Shown here piece by piece: positions 55,734 through 64,000 of a stretch of 64,000 bases of DNA (its first letter is position 1; every line of letters starts with the position of its first letter). The translations under genes were made by a program, and so were the position numbers. The stretch comes from G965261775 sp965261775 (lineage in GTDB: Bacteria; Pseudomonadota; Gammaproteobacteria; Eutrophobiales; Eutrophobiaceae): the NCBI GenBank assembly GCA_965261775.1, contig OZ253477.1, positions 930,001-994,000 of the forward strand, read 5' to 3'. Below the pieces are notes generated by a model. It made no database searches, was not told the origin of the DNA, and saw nothing but the letters and a program-made list of their open reading frames with translations.

Positions 55734-56708
55734 TCAGGAAGCCAGACGCAGGCTGATCAAGTAAAACGCAGTAGCGCCGCATAGACAAAACAGGATTAAC
55801 CAAAACAGGGAATGAAGATGCAGTTTCCGGGTCAGGGTATTCTGTTCAACGGCGGACAGAATGAATGGCCGCCGACTGTCGTTGGTTTTACCTATCCGAT
55901 TGATCGGTGGTATTTTTTTCCGTTCGCCATATTTCTTTTTGGCCTCCTGATAAGCGGCTTCCCTGACTTTCTGCCATTCCTGCATGGACAGTTTGCCGTC
56001 TTTATTTGAATCAAACCGTTTCATTAACGTTTCCGTATCTTGTTTCCATTCACGCAACAAGTCGCGTACATCGGCATTGACGTCAAGTGTCGTGCCCGCC
56101 CCACCTATCGTCTCGTACAGGCCAATAGCATAAAGACGATTACCGGGATATAACAATTTCTCTGTATATCGATACTTCTTAAAGCTGCCCCCAAAACCGC
56201 TAAGAGAAATAAGTTTGTCCAAAGCGGGTATTTTACGCGCTGTTGGCGGACGGCGCGAGGGCGTATCGCTGTCGCCATACCACACATAGCCGTCTTTAAC
56301 AGTAACGGACGCCCTCTCGGGGTCAATGATACATTGACCGGTTTCATCTTTAATCAGAAACAACGAATCGCTCGCCTCTCTACGTACGGTATACCATCTG
56401 TTGCTTTTCGAGGTTGTCCTCCGCTTTTCAAGCCGATATTCATACCAGAGACAGGTATCGCCGGAGAATGGCGAGGTAATGGGCTGCCCCTCGATCAAGT
56501 GGCCATGGCCGACAAGCTCAACATAGCCCTGCGAGGCGGAGCGGATCTTTGCGGTCGGCGTATCTTCAATAATGCGTTTTCGGTGGATCAGGCTGAAGGT
56601 ACGGAAAAAAGAAACTCCACAGATGATCACCAATAAAACGGCGTAAAACCAGAATTCATCGTCAGGCGCATTTTCAACCCACTGCGCCACTTTTGAAAAG
56701 ATACCCAT
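55734..56708 (-). CDS. Membrane GIDE-domain protein with EF-hand, copy 1 (intact)
   Basis: A 324-residue protein with an N-terminal transmembrane helix (about 20-41), a GIDE domain as in eukaryotic MUL1 ligases but without RING (about 55-205; YVELVGHGHLIEGQPITSPF and RREASDSLFLIKDETGQC), then an EF-hand loop DSNKDGKLSMQE (233-244, ligands D233, N235, D237, S241, E244) and a final helix (about 300-320). The EF-hand lies on the same side of the membrane as the GIDE domain. It directly follows intact lemA (12-bp gap) and precedes prlC. Function unknown; a calcium-sensing membrane role is inference. Confidence 0.82.
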   Translation of the reverse strand: MGIFSKVAQWVENAPDDEFWFYAVLLVIICGVSFFRTFSLIHRKRIIEDTPTAKIRSASQGYVELVGHGHLIEGQPITSPFSGDTCLWYEYRLEKRRTTSKSNRWYTVRREASDSLFLIKDETGQCIIDPERASVTVKDGYVWYGDSDTPSRRPPTARKIPALDKLISLSGFGGSFKKYRYTEKLLYPGNRLYAIGLYETIGGAGTTLDVNADVRDLLREWKQDTETLMKRFDSNKDGKLSMQEWQKVREAAYQEAKKKYGERKKIPPINRIGKTNDSRRPFILSAVEQNTLTRKLHLHSLFWLILFCLCGATAFYLISLRLAS

Positions 56709-56720
56709 CTCGTAGACCTC

Positions 56721-57302
56721 CTAGCCGAAAAGCGCCTTGATATCTACATCCTTTTTTTCTTCCTCGTCAAATTCAAGCAAACTCGCCTCACGAAAGGCCA
56801 GCGCTCTGGCCACAATGATATCCGGGAACTGTTCAATACGGATATTGTTGACGTTGACCGACTCATTATAAAATTCGCGGCGGTCGGCAATAGCGTCTTC
56901 AAGACCCGATATCCTGGTCTGCAGATGATTGAATGTCTCATTGGCCTTTAAGTCGGGATAAGCCTCGGCCAGGGCAAATAAATTACCAAGACCCAGCCGC
57001 AACTGGCCTTCCGCCGGGCCGAGGGAGGCAATATCCCCTTGTTCTCTGGCCGCCGCCACAGCAGCCCGCGCGCGCATCACCTTTTCCAGTGTCTCCTGTT
57101 CAAAACCCATATATTGCTTACAGGTATCGACCAGCTTGGGAAGCTCTTCATGGCGCTGTTTCAGCAAGATATCAATATTGGACCACGACTTGGTGACATT
57201 ATGCTTCAACGACACCAGATTGTTATAAATGACCACGCCATAGACCACAACGGCCACAATAGCAAAGACGATAACCAATAAAATAACGCTCAACACTTCC
57301 AT
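56721..57302 (-). CDS. lemA: LemA family protein, intact copy
   Basis: A 193-residue membrane-anchored protein of the LemA family: one N-terminal helix (SVILLVIVFAIVAVVVYGVV), then a long helical domain (VTKSWSNIDILLKQRHEELP, RAAVAAAREQGD, AYPDLKANETF, REFYNESVNVNN). The first usable ATG is at 57302 (MEVLSVILL); the frame opens five codons earlier at 57317. The biochemical role of LemA is unsettled. It carries the 9-bp repeat GGCCACAAT at both ends of its coding region (56808 and 57252), which explains the deleted copies next door. Confidence 0.93.
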   Translation of the reverse strand: MEVLSVILLVIVFAIVAVVVYGVVIYNNLVSLKHNVTKSWSNIDILLKQRHEELPKLVDTCKQYMGFEQETLEKVMRARAAVAAAREQGDIASLGPAEGQLRLGLGNLFALAEAYPDLKANETFNHLQTRISGLEDAIADRREFYNESVNVNNIRIEQFPDIIVARALAFREASLLEFDEEEKKDVDIKALFG

Positions 57303-57430
57303 TATTGCCTCCCGCACTTTTACGCCAAAGCAAAGCTAAAGTTACAGTATACCTGTGGTTTTTTCATTCACACAATGCGAATGGCCGGCCTCATTCACAA
57401 TACAGCGCTTATTTACTATAGTAATCCCTA

Positions 57431-57541
57431 TTATATATCTTTTTCAATATCCGCTGCCTTGATAGAAGCGAAGGCGGGCAGACCATCCGCCCCGAGCAGA
57501 GACTTATGCCCGTTATGAGACAAGGTAAATACCTCTACCAT
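57431..57541 (-). pseudogene. Duplicated 5' fragment of prlC
   Basis: A 36-codon copy of the prlC start: MVEVFTLSHNGHKSLLGADG and LPAFASIKAADIE, then a stop. It differs from the true prlC at a handful of residues. It sits right after GIDE copy 2, exactly where prlC sits after copy 1, which shows that the duplicated unit ran from lemA into the prlC gene. Confidence 0.9.
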
Positions 57542-57568
57542 CCCGCCGACCCCGGTTTATGCGGTTGG

Positions 57569-58507
57569 TCAGGAAGCTAAACGCAGGCTGATCAAGTAAA
57601 ACGCAGTAGCGCCGCATAGACAAAACAGGATTAACCATAACATAGAATGAAGATGCAGTTCCCGGGTCAGGGTATTCTGTTCGACGGCGGACAGAATAAA
57701 TGGCCGCCGACTGTCGTTGGTTTTACCTATTCGATTGATCGGTGGCATTTTTTTCCGTTCGCCATATTTCTTTTTGGCCTCCTGATAAGCGGCTTCCCTG
57801 ACTTTCTGCCATTCCTGCATGGACAGTTTGCCGTCTTTATTGGTGTCAAACCGTTTCATTAACGTTTCCGTATCTTTTTTCCATTCACGTAACAAGTCGC
57901 GTACATCGGCATTGACATCAAGTGTCGTGCCCGCCCCACCTATCGTCTCGTACAGGCCGATAGCATAAAGACGATCACCGGGATACAACAATCTCTCTGT
58001 ATATCGATACTGATTATTAAAGTTGCTCCCCTCGGATATTTTACGCGCTACTGGCGAACGGTGCGAAGGCATAGCGCTGCCATACCACACATAATCGTCT
58101 TTAACAGTAACAGACGCCCCCTCGGGGTCAATGATACATTGACCGGTTTCATCTTTAATCAGAAACAACGAATCGCTCGCCTCTCTACGTACGGTGCGCC
58201 ATACGTCCCTTATTAATAGGTTCATCAAGTTTATCTCCTGCTTTTCAACCTGATATTCATACCAGAGACAGGTATCGCCGGAGAGCGGCGAGGTAATGGG
58301 CTGCTCCTCGATCAAGTGGCCATGCCCGACAAGCTCAACATAGCCCTGCGAGGCGGAGCGGATCTTTGCGGTCGGCGTATCTTCAATAATGCGTTTTCGG
58401 TGGATCAGGCTGAAAGTATAGAAAAAAGAAACTCCACAGATGAACACCAAGAAAACAGCGCGAAACCAGAATTCATAGGCAGGCGCATTTTCAACCCACT
58501 GCGCCAC
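57569..58507 (-). pseudogene. GIDE-domain/EF-hand protein, copy 2 with early stop
   Basis: Close copy of the intact gene at 55734. From the expected start (MGIFS, ATG at about 58525) the sixth codon is TAA where the other copies have AAA or GAA. Translation could resume at the GTG that follows (58507), giving 312 residues that lack only the first six. The GIDE domain is slightly shortened at about 150-165, and the EF-hand (DTNKDG) and both hydrophobic segments are kept. It is a pseudogene or a weakly expressed form. The lemA upstream of it is deleted to 45 codons. Confidence 0.85.
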
Positions 58508-58537
58508 TTATGAAAAGATACCCATCATGCAGACCTC

Positions 58538-58675
58538 CTAGTCGAAAAGCGCCTTGATATCCACACCCTTTTTTTCTTCCTCGTCAAATTCAAGCAAACT
58601 CGCCTCACGAAAGGCCAGCGCTCTGGCCACAATAGCAAAGACAATAACCAATAAAATAACGCTCAACACTTCCAT
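58538..58675 (-). pseudogene. lemA remnant with in-frame internal deletion, copy 2
   Basis: The first 17 codons of LemA (MEVLSVILLVIVFAIVA) are joined directly to its last 28 (RALAFREASLLEFDEEEKK...). The missing 444 bp equals 148 codons. The joint lies exactly at GGCCACAAT, which occurs at both ends of the deleted part in the intact gene, so deletion was by recombination between 9-bp direct repeats. The frame is still open, so a 45-residue peptide with a membrane helix could be made. Confidence 0.92.
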
Positions 58676-58793
58676 TATTGCCTCCCGCACTTTTACGCCA
58701 AAGCAAAGCTACAGTATACCTGTGGTTTTTTTCATTCACACAATGCGAATGGCCTCCATTTACCATCCCGCCGACCCCGGTTTATGCGGTCGG

Positions 58794-59783
58794 TCAGGAA
58801 GCTAAACGCAGGCTGATCAAGTAAAACGCCGCAATGCCGCCTATCCAAAACAGGGCGAACCATAACATAGAATGAAGATGCAGTTTCCGGGTCAGGGTAT
58901 TCTGTTCAATGGAGGACAGAATAAATGACTGCCGACTGTCGTTTGTTTTACTCATCAGATTGATCGGTGCCATTTTTTTCCGTGCGCCATGTGTTTTTGT
59001 GACATCCTGATAAGCGGCTTCCCTGACTTTCTGCCATTCCTGCATGGACAGTTTGCCGTCTTTATTGGTGTCAAACCTTTTCTTTAACGTTTCCGTATCT
59101 TCTTTCCATTCACGCAACAAGTCGCATACATCGGCATTGACATCAAATTCTGCGTCCGCCCCACCGATGGTCTCGTACAGACCGATAGCGTAAAGACGAT
59201 CACCGGGATACAACAATCTCTCTGTATATCGATACTGATTATTAAAGTTGCTCCCAAAACCGCCAGGAAAAACAAATTTGTTCAAATCGGATATTTTACG
59301 CGCTACTGGCGAACGGGATGAGGGCATGTCGCTGTTGCCATACCACACATAGCCGTCTTTAACAGTAACAGACGCCCCCTCGGGATCAATGATACATTGA
59401 CCGGTTTCATCTTTAAGCAGAAACAACGAATCGCTCGCCTCTCTACGTACGGTGCGCCATACGTACCCTCTGAAGTAGTTTATTGATGTTGTCGTCTGCT
59501 TTTCAACCTGATATTCATACCAGAGACAGGTATTACCGGAGAACGGCGAGGTAATGGGCTGTCCCTCGATCAAGTGGCCATGGCCGACAAGCTCGACATA
59601 GCCCTGCGAGGCGGAGCGGATATTTGTGGTCGGCGTATCTTCAATAATGCGTTTTCGGTGGACCAGGCTGAAGGTACGGAAAAAAGAAACCCCACAGATG
59701 ATTACCAATAAAACGGCACAAACCCAGAATTCATAGGCAGGCGCATTTTCAACCCACTGTGCCACTTCTGAAAAGATACCCAT
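58794..59783 (-). CDS. GIDE-domain/EF-hand protein, copy 3 (open frame)
   Basis: A 329-residue copy with the same layout as copy 1: helix near 20-41, GIDE domain (SQGYVELVGHGHLIEGQPIT), EF-hand DTNKDGKLSMQE near 239-250, C-terminal helix (LWFALFWIGGIAAFYLISL). It is the most diverged copy at the C-terminus and in the loop around 160-180. The start MGIFSEVAQW is intact with AGGAGGT upstream. Its upstream lemA copy has lost its start codon. It could still be functional without LemA. Confidence 0.82.
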   Translation of the reverse strand: MGIFSEVAQWVENAPAYEFWVCAVLLVIICGVSFFRTFSLVHRKRIIEDTPTTNIRSASQGYVELVGHGHLIEGQPITSPFSGNTCLWYEYQVEKQTTTSINYFRGYVWRTVRREASDSLFLLKDETGQCIIDPEGASVTVKDGYVWYGNSDMPSSRSPVARKISDLNKFVFPGGFGSNFNNQYRYTERLLYPGDRLYAIGLYETIGGADAEFDVNADVCDLLREWKEDTETLKKRFDTNKDGKLSMQEWQKVREAAYQDVTKTHGARKKMAPINLMSKTNDSRQSFILSSIEQNTLTRKLHLHSMLWFALFWIGGIAAFYLISLRLAS

Positions 59784-59795
59784 CTCGTAGACCTC

Positions 59796-59918
59796 CTAGC
59801 CGAAAAGCGCCTTGATATCTACATCCTTTTTTTCTTCCTCGTCAAATTCAAGCAAACTCGCCTCACGAAAAGCCAGCGCTCTGGCCACAATAGCAAAGAC
59901 GATAATCAATAAAATACG
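59796..59918 (-). pseudogene. lemA remnant, copy 3, deletion as in copy 2 and start lost
   Basis: The same LemA N-terminus to C-terminus joint at GGCCACAAT as copy 2. The first five codons are replaced by unrelated sequence, so there is no in-frame ATG. The shared joint means the deletion happened once and was then duplicated or copied by gene conversion. Confidence 0.88.
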
Positions 59919-60011
59919 GCAACCATTATCCACAACACAGCGCCTATTTACTATATAATAAACTCTGCTCATATATATTTTTTAACGTATATTTAAGACA
60001 GGGAAAAGATC

Positions 60012-60476
60012 ATGCAAAATGATAAAAAAACCATTGAACATCTCAATAAAATTCTCAAAAACGAATTGACAGCCATCAATCAGTATTTTTTACACTCTCA
60101 TATCTACCGAGACTTTGGATTGTTAGAACTGGCTGATCGTGCACATCAGGATTCTCTTGATGAAATGAAACATGCCGACAAACTGATTGCTCGCATATTA
60201 TATCTCAAAGGATTGCCGAACTTACAGAATCTGGGCAAGCTCAGAATCGGCGAAAATACCAAAGAAATACTGGAGGCTGACCTGTCCCTAGAAAAGCAAG
60301 CTATCCCGGATTTGAAGGCCGCCATCAATCATTGCGAGTCTCAACAGGACTACGTCTCGCGCGCTCTGCTTGACGCTATCCTGACAAGCGAGGAAGAGCA
60401 TGCAGACTGGCTGGAAACGCAATTGAGTCTACTGGAAAAAATCGGCCTCAAGAACTACCTGCAATCAAAGATGTAA
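60012..60476 (+). CDS. bfr: Bacterioferritin
   Basis: Iron-storage 24-mer subunit with heme. 154 residues. Ferroxidase ligands are in place: Glu18 (NELTAINQYF), Glu51 and His54 (DEMKHADK), Glu94 and Glu127/His130 (SEEEHADWLE). Met52 for heme is present. The ATG at 60012 lies after GGGAAAAGATC. It is followed at 400 bp by bfd, so release of stored iron is probably served locally. Confidence 0.95.
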   Translation: MQNDKKTIEHLNKILKNELTAINQYFLHSHIYRDFGLLELADRAHQDSLDEMKHADKLIARILYLKGLPNLQNLGKLRIGENTKEILEADLSLEKQAIPDLKAAINHCESQQDYVSRALLDAILTSEEEHADWLETQLSLLEKIGLKNYLQSKM

Positions 60477-60813
60477 ATCCCTTCTGGACGCGAACGACCT
60501 CTCCACACAATAGTCGGCAGTATGCTTTATTCGCAGATTGCACAGATTTCTTGTGCTTGCCAAGGTGTTTCCGCGGGTTCGGAGCGCGTATGCTATAGGT
60601 AAATACATGTGGTACGGCTTTGCCGCATCGCTCATTAGTAAGGACAGCGGGGGGCATTTCCCCCAAGCCTTAGCATAATCCTCGCGCTACGCGACGGATT
60701 ATGTGAGAAGGTCGTCTGCAAATAACCGCTTTCCACTTATCACTCCTCCCCGCCTATCTCCAAAGCCATCCCGAAAACGCAAAAAAATTTGCGCTTTCGC
60801 TAAAAATATACTT
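60477..60813. other. Gap between bfr and bfd, no gene supported
   Basis: About 340 bp. It contains a palindromic-looking stretch (TCCTCGCGCTACGCGACGGA near 60,680) but no frame or RNA signature I can support. The bfd Fur box and promoter follow. Confidence 0.35.
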
Positions 60814-60836
60814 GATAATAGTTCTCATTACTATTA
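60814..60836 (+). promoter_or_regulatory. Fur box upstream of bfd
   Basis: GATAATAGTTCTCATTACT closely follows the Fur consensus pattern GATAAT...CATTA. It sits 37 bp before the bfd start, which fits repression of bfd by iron-loaded Fur. Confidence 0.7.
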
Positions 60837-60872
60837 CGATATAAAATCACACGATAATCACTTAATAGAAAG

Positions 60873-61064
60873 ATGTATATCTGTATCTGCAATGCTGTTA
60901 CGGAAACCGATATTGAACGCGCTGTTGAAACCGGCGTGGACTGCATGCAGCGCCTCCAATCAGAGTTGGGGATCAGTACACGTTGCGGGGCCTGTATACG
61001 CGACGCAGAACGTTGCTTTGACAAGATATTGGAAAAATACGGTGGTCTGATCCCGACTTCGTAA
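60873..61064 (+). CDS. bfd: Bacterioferritin-associated ferredoxin
   Basis: A 63-residue [2Fe-2S] protein that reduces Bfr to release iron. The four cluster cysteines are C4 and C6 in MYICICNAVTE and C38 and C41 in TRCGACIRDA. The start MYICICN is the family norm. Placement after a Fur box and beside bfr and an iron importer is consistent. Confidence 0.95.
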   Translation: MYICICNAVTETDIERAVETGVDCMQRLQSELGISTRCGACIRDAERCFDKILEKYGGLIPTS

Positions 61065-61225
61065 GACGTCCGATCATCTTGATCGAAGCGGTTTCAAACA
61101 GTCAGGAGTCGAACCGGTTGCCGTTGCTGTGTATTTTCCATGCATTGCACGGGACCTGGCTGTGTGACGGCAACGGCAATTAAAGTTTCCCTTGCCATTT
61201 TCAAACAATAAATAAATGTAATCAG

Positions 61226-61249
61226 GAATTATTATCATTTATAATTATA
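61226..61249 (+). promoter_or_regulatory. Possible Fur site ahead of the iron importer
   Basis: AATTATTATCATTTATAATT is an AT-rich, partly palindromic stretch with the ATTATCATT core of Fur sites. It lies about 15 bp before the fbpA start. Weaker than the bfd site. Confidence 0.45.
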
Positions 61250-61262
61250 GGTATAACATGAT

Positions 61263-62267
61263 ATGAGACTACCGTTACTTATCCTCATTTTACTCATTCC
61301 CATGCAACTTGCCGCACAAGAAGTAAACCTTTACTCTGCGCGCAAAGAAATATTGATAAAGCCATTGCTTGATCAATTTACCCAGCAGACCGGCATTGGT
61401 GTCAATCTGGTCACCGCCAAAGCAGATACGCTCCTGGAGCGACTGGAAGTAGAAGGCCGCGCCACACCAGCCGACATTTTATTGACCGTGGACGCCGCGC
61501 GTCTTGTACGTGGCAAGGAAAAAGGGCTGTTTCAACCGATTGATTCTGCCGTTTTGGAGCAGGCGATCCCTGAAAACTATCGAGACCGCGACAAACAATG
61601 GTTTGGTCTGTCGCTACGTTCGCGCGTCATTGTCTACGCGCCGGAGCGGGTGGTTCCATCCATGCTGCACCGTTATCTGGATCTGGCCGATACGCGCTGG
61701 CGGGGGCGGCTCTGTATACGCTCGTCTTCCAATATTTACAACCAGTCTTTAGTCGCCGCGATGATTGTCCGGTACGGTATTGAGAAGACCGAACGCTGGG
61801 CGAAGGCACTAGTCGACAATTTCGCCAGATCGCCCAGAGGCGGCGACCGCGATCAAATCAAAGCCGTGGCCGCTGGCGTCTGTGATGTTGCGCTGGTCAA
61901 TAACTATTATCTTGCGGGCATGCTGACCTCATCTGAACAGGAAGAAGTCGAGGCCGCCAAAAAAGTCAAGCTGTTCTGGCCTGATCAGGATGGCCACGGC
62001 GCACATATCAATGTAAGCGGCGGCGCCATATTGAAGTCGGCACGGCACCGACAAGAGGCCGTCAGGCTGTTGGAGTTCCTTGTTAGTGACGCGGCACAAC
62101 GCTGGTACGCTGAAAAAAATCACGAATATCCGGCCAATCCAGCAATAGAAAAGAGCGCGATACTCCGCGACTGGGGTAATTTCAAAACCGATAACCTGGA
62201 CCTGAATCTGTTGGGTGAATACAACGCCGACGCTGTCAAACTGATGGACCGCGCGGGTTGGAAATAA
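61263..62267 (+). CDS. fbpA: Ferric iron ABC transporter substrate-binding protein
   Basis: Periplasmic Fe(III)-binding protein of the FbpA/FutA/IdiA group, 334 residues. The signal peptide ends near LAAQE (19-20), then VNLYSARKE begins the mature protein. Typical segments are QFTQQTGIGVNLVTAKAD near 38, DIADTRW-like LDLADTRWRGRLCIRSSS, and AAGVCDVALVNNYYLAG near 195-213, with the Tyr-Tyr pair that binds iron. It is the first gene of an fbpABC operon; the permease follows after 12 bp. Confidence 0.93.
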   Translation: MRLPLLILILLIPMQLAAQEVNLYSARKEILIKPLLDQFTQQTGIGVNLVTAKADTLLERLEVEGRATPADILLTVDAARLVRGKEKGLFQPIDSAVLEQAIPENYRDRDKQWFGLSLRSRVIVYAPERVVPSMLHRYLDLADTRWRGRLCIRSSSNIYNQSLVAAMIVRYGIEKTERWAKALVDNFARSPRGGDRDQIKAVAAGVCDVALVNNYYLAGMLTSSEQEEVEAAKKVKLFWPDQDGHGAHINVSGGAILKSARHRQEAVRLLEFLVSDAAQRWYAEKNHEYPANPAIEKSAILRDWGNFKTDNLDLNLLGEYNADAVKLMDRAGWK

Positions 62268-62279
62268 CCCGACCGACGT

Positions 62280-63971
62280 ATGCCCGCTTCGTCTGTGCCA
62301 CAAACTGACTTTCCGCCGCCCGGTCGCGGGTGGCCGGGGTCTTTGCCGTCAAAATCAAACATTCTCCTGCTCCTTATCTCGCTACTGTTCAGCATCCCGC
62401 TGATGGTAATATGCGGTTCGTTGCTGTTTCCCGCACGGGAAATATGGGCGCATCTGATTGACACGGTATTACTGGATTACATCAGTAATTCCCTACTGCT
62501 CCTGACCGGCGTCGCGGCCTTGAGCCTCATCCTCGGTGTTATCCCCGCCTGGCTGGTCACCATGTACCGTTTCCCTTTAAGCCGCCAGCTTGAATGGGCC
62601 CTGTTGTTGCCGATGGCGATGCCGGCCTATATCATCGCCTACAGTTACGCCGGGATGCTGGATGTGACCGGACCCGTTCAAACCCTGCTACGAGAACTGA
62701 GCGGCTGGAATTATTATGACTACTGGTTTCCAGATGTGCGGTCACCGGGCGGGGCCATCATTATGCTGGCCTTGGTGTTGTATCCCTATATCTATCTGCT
62801 GGCACGCGCCGCATTTATTGAACAATCCATTTGCGTGCTGGAAGTCTCACGCACTCTGGGCTGTAACAGTGTAAATGCCTTCCAGCGCGTCGCCCTGCCG
62901 CTGGCTCGACCGGCCATCATCGTGGGGCTATCTCTGGTCGTCATGGAAACCCTGGCTGACTATGGCACGGTGCAATACTTCGGTATACCTACCTTTACCG
63001 TTGGCATCTTCAGAACCTGGTTCGGTCTTGGCAGCAGTCTGGCAGCGGCGCAATTGGCCGCCTTGTTACTCTGTTTCATCGCCGTGTTTTTATACCTTGA
63101 AAAACAATCCCGCCGTCGTGCGCGTTTTCATCATACCAGCAATCGCTACAGCAATTTGATGCAAAAACAATTACGCGGCAGGCACGCTGTGCTGGCATTG
63201 TCATACTGCCTTTTGCCACTGTGCTTTGGTTTTATCCTGCCACTATGCCGCCTGCTTGGTCAGGCGTTGAACACTTATGCCGATATTCTTGATTCCGGTT
63301 TTTATCGTCTTCTGCTGCACAGTCTCTCTTTAGCCTTTGCGACGGCATTGCTTGCCCTGGCACTGGCGCTGTTTATGGCCTATACTAACCGCAGCAACCG
63401 TTCCCGCCTCAACATTTTCATGGCGCGTTTTGTCAGCCTGGGTTACGCTATCCCCGGCACGGTCGTCGCAGTGGGCGTATTGATCCCATTTTCCTGGTTC
63501 AACAGCGCCGCGGATACGCTCCTGCCCGCCTGGTCTGGCGTTGACAATGGCCTGTTCATCTACGGTAGCCTGTTTACCCTGGTCTTCGCCTATCTGGTAC
63601 GGTTTCTGACGGTCTCAATCAATACGGTAGAAGCGGGGCTGGACAAGATAAAACCGGAAATGGACGAAGCAGCGAAAGCGGCGGGGGCATCACCCTCCAA
63701 CATCATTAAACGGATACATATACCGATGATGCGTGGCAGTTTGTTGACAGCGCTGTTGCTGATTTTCGTTGATGTGTTGAAAGAACTGCCTGCCACACTG
63801 ATACTGAGGCCGTTCAATTTTAATACCCTGGCCGTGCGCGCCTATGAATTCGCCAATGAAGAACGTCTGGCAGATGCGGCAGTCCCCGCGCTGGCCATCG
63901 TACTGGCCGGTATTATTCCGGTCATCCTGATCAGCAATTCAATCTCGAATTCCCGCCCCGGTCATGCCTGA
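62280..63971 (+). CDS. fbpB: Ferric iron ABC transporter permease
   Basis: A 563-residue inner-membrane permease with two fused homologous halves, about twelve helices in all. EAA-type loops are visible in each half (EVSRTLGCNSVNAFQRVALP near 193 and EAAKAAGASPSNIIKRIHIP near 462). This fused form is typical of the FbpB/SfuB family. It overlaps the start of the ATPase gene by eight bases. Confidence 0.93.
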   Translation: MPASSVPQTDFPPPGRGWPGSLPSKSNILLLLISLLFSIPLMVICGSLLFPAREIWAHLIDTVLLDYISNSLLLLTGVAALSLILGVIPAWLVTMYRFPLSRQLEWALLLPMAMPAYIIAYSYAGMLDVTGPVQTLLRELSGWNYYDYWFPDVRSPGGAIIMLALVLYPYIYLLARAAFIEQSICVLEVSRTLGCNSVNAFQRVALPLARPAIIVGLSLVVMETLADYGTVQYFGIPTFTVGIFRTWFGLGSSLAAAQLAALLLCFIAVFLYLEKQSRRRARFHHTSNRYSNLMQKQLRGRHAVLALSYCLLPLCFGFILPLCRLLGQALNTYADILDSGFYRLLLHSLSLAFATALLALALALFMAYTNRSNRSRLNIFMARFVSLGYAIPGTVVAVGVLIPFSWFNSAADTLLPAWSGVDNGLFIYGSLFTLVFAYLVRFLTVSINTVEAGLDKIKPEMDEAAKAAGASPSNIIKRIHIPMMRGSLLTALLLIFVDVLKELPATLILRPFNFNTLAVRAYEFANEERLADAAVPALAIVLAGIIPVILISNSISNSRPGHA

Positions 63972-64000
63972 AGCCGTCACGGTAAAAAACCTTTCCGTCC
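63964..64000 (+). CDS. fbpC: ABC transporter ATPase of the iron importer (3' partial)
   Basis: Only the first 12 codons fall in the window: MPEAVTVKNLSV. This is the usual opening of an ABC ATPase, and it overlaps the fbpB stop by eight bases. By position it should be the FbpC subunit. Confidence 0.7.
   Translation, partial: MPEAVTVKNLSV

Overview
The window looks like chromosomal DNA of a free-living or host-associated gammaproteobacterium. The support is gene order as well as gene content: lptM-lysA, trxA-rho, groES-groEL behind a CIRCE operator, tesA divergent from a ybbA-ybbP exporter, cysD-cysN, glyQ-glyS-gmhB-plsC, dsbA-cytochrome c4-engB and prlC-xthA are all arrangements familiar from that class. 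No species can be named from the sequence alone. No rRNA, tRNA or CRISPR array was recognised.

Layout. 1-4.4 kb is an accessory edge. It holds the 3' part of a large helicase-nuclease of the type III restriction kind, a GFA/CENP-V-type zinc protein, a small lipoprotein, and the stump of a DUF6527 (BubE-like) gene cut off inside a short repeat that occurs three times here. 4.6-8.2 kb carries a TauE/SafE permease, YjbQ, a DUF427 protein, ferrochelatase and HtpX. 8.3-14.7 kb carries the YbbA/YbbP exporter, the TesA esterase and sulfate activation (CysND). CysN ends in a decayed APS-kinase domain. 15-20 kb is chaperonin, Rho, thioredoxin and an esterase. 20-29 kb holds lysine synthesis, a eukaryote-type glutamine synthetase (GSII), a Ser/Thr kinase, two DUF4124 proteins, HemB, and a fatty-acid-hydroxylase/ArsM-like pair. 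29.4-34 kb has an RTX-protein relic, then plsC, gmhB and glyQS. 34.4-38.8 kb is a Gld-type ABC exporter operon. 39-47.4 kb has DUF368, hemE and gltBD. gltB is full length but broken by many single-base indels within 2 kb. 47.8-53.6 kb has dsbA, cytochrome c4, engB, an intergenic gap with inverted DnaA boxes, an M48 lipoprotein protease, rpmE and xthA. 53.6-59.9 kb is prlC followed by three copies of a lemA-GIDE unit. 60-64 kb is iron handling: bacterioferritin, Bfd and a ferric-iron ABC importer.

How it fits together. Three heme enzymes (HemB, HemE, HemH) and the bfr/bfd/fbpABC cluster cover heme and iron. CysND, TSUP, DsbA and TrxA cover sulfur and thiols. GSII plus GltBD are the ammonia assimilation route. 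The most unusual area is 55.7-59.9 kb, where a membrane module (LemA plus a GIDE-domain protein carrying an EF-hand) has been tandemly triplicated together with the start of prlC and has then decayed in recognisable steps.
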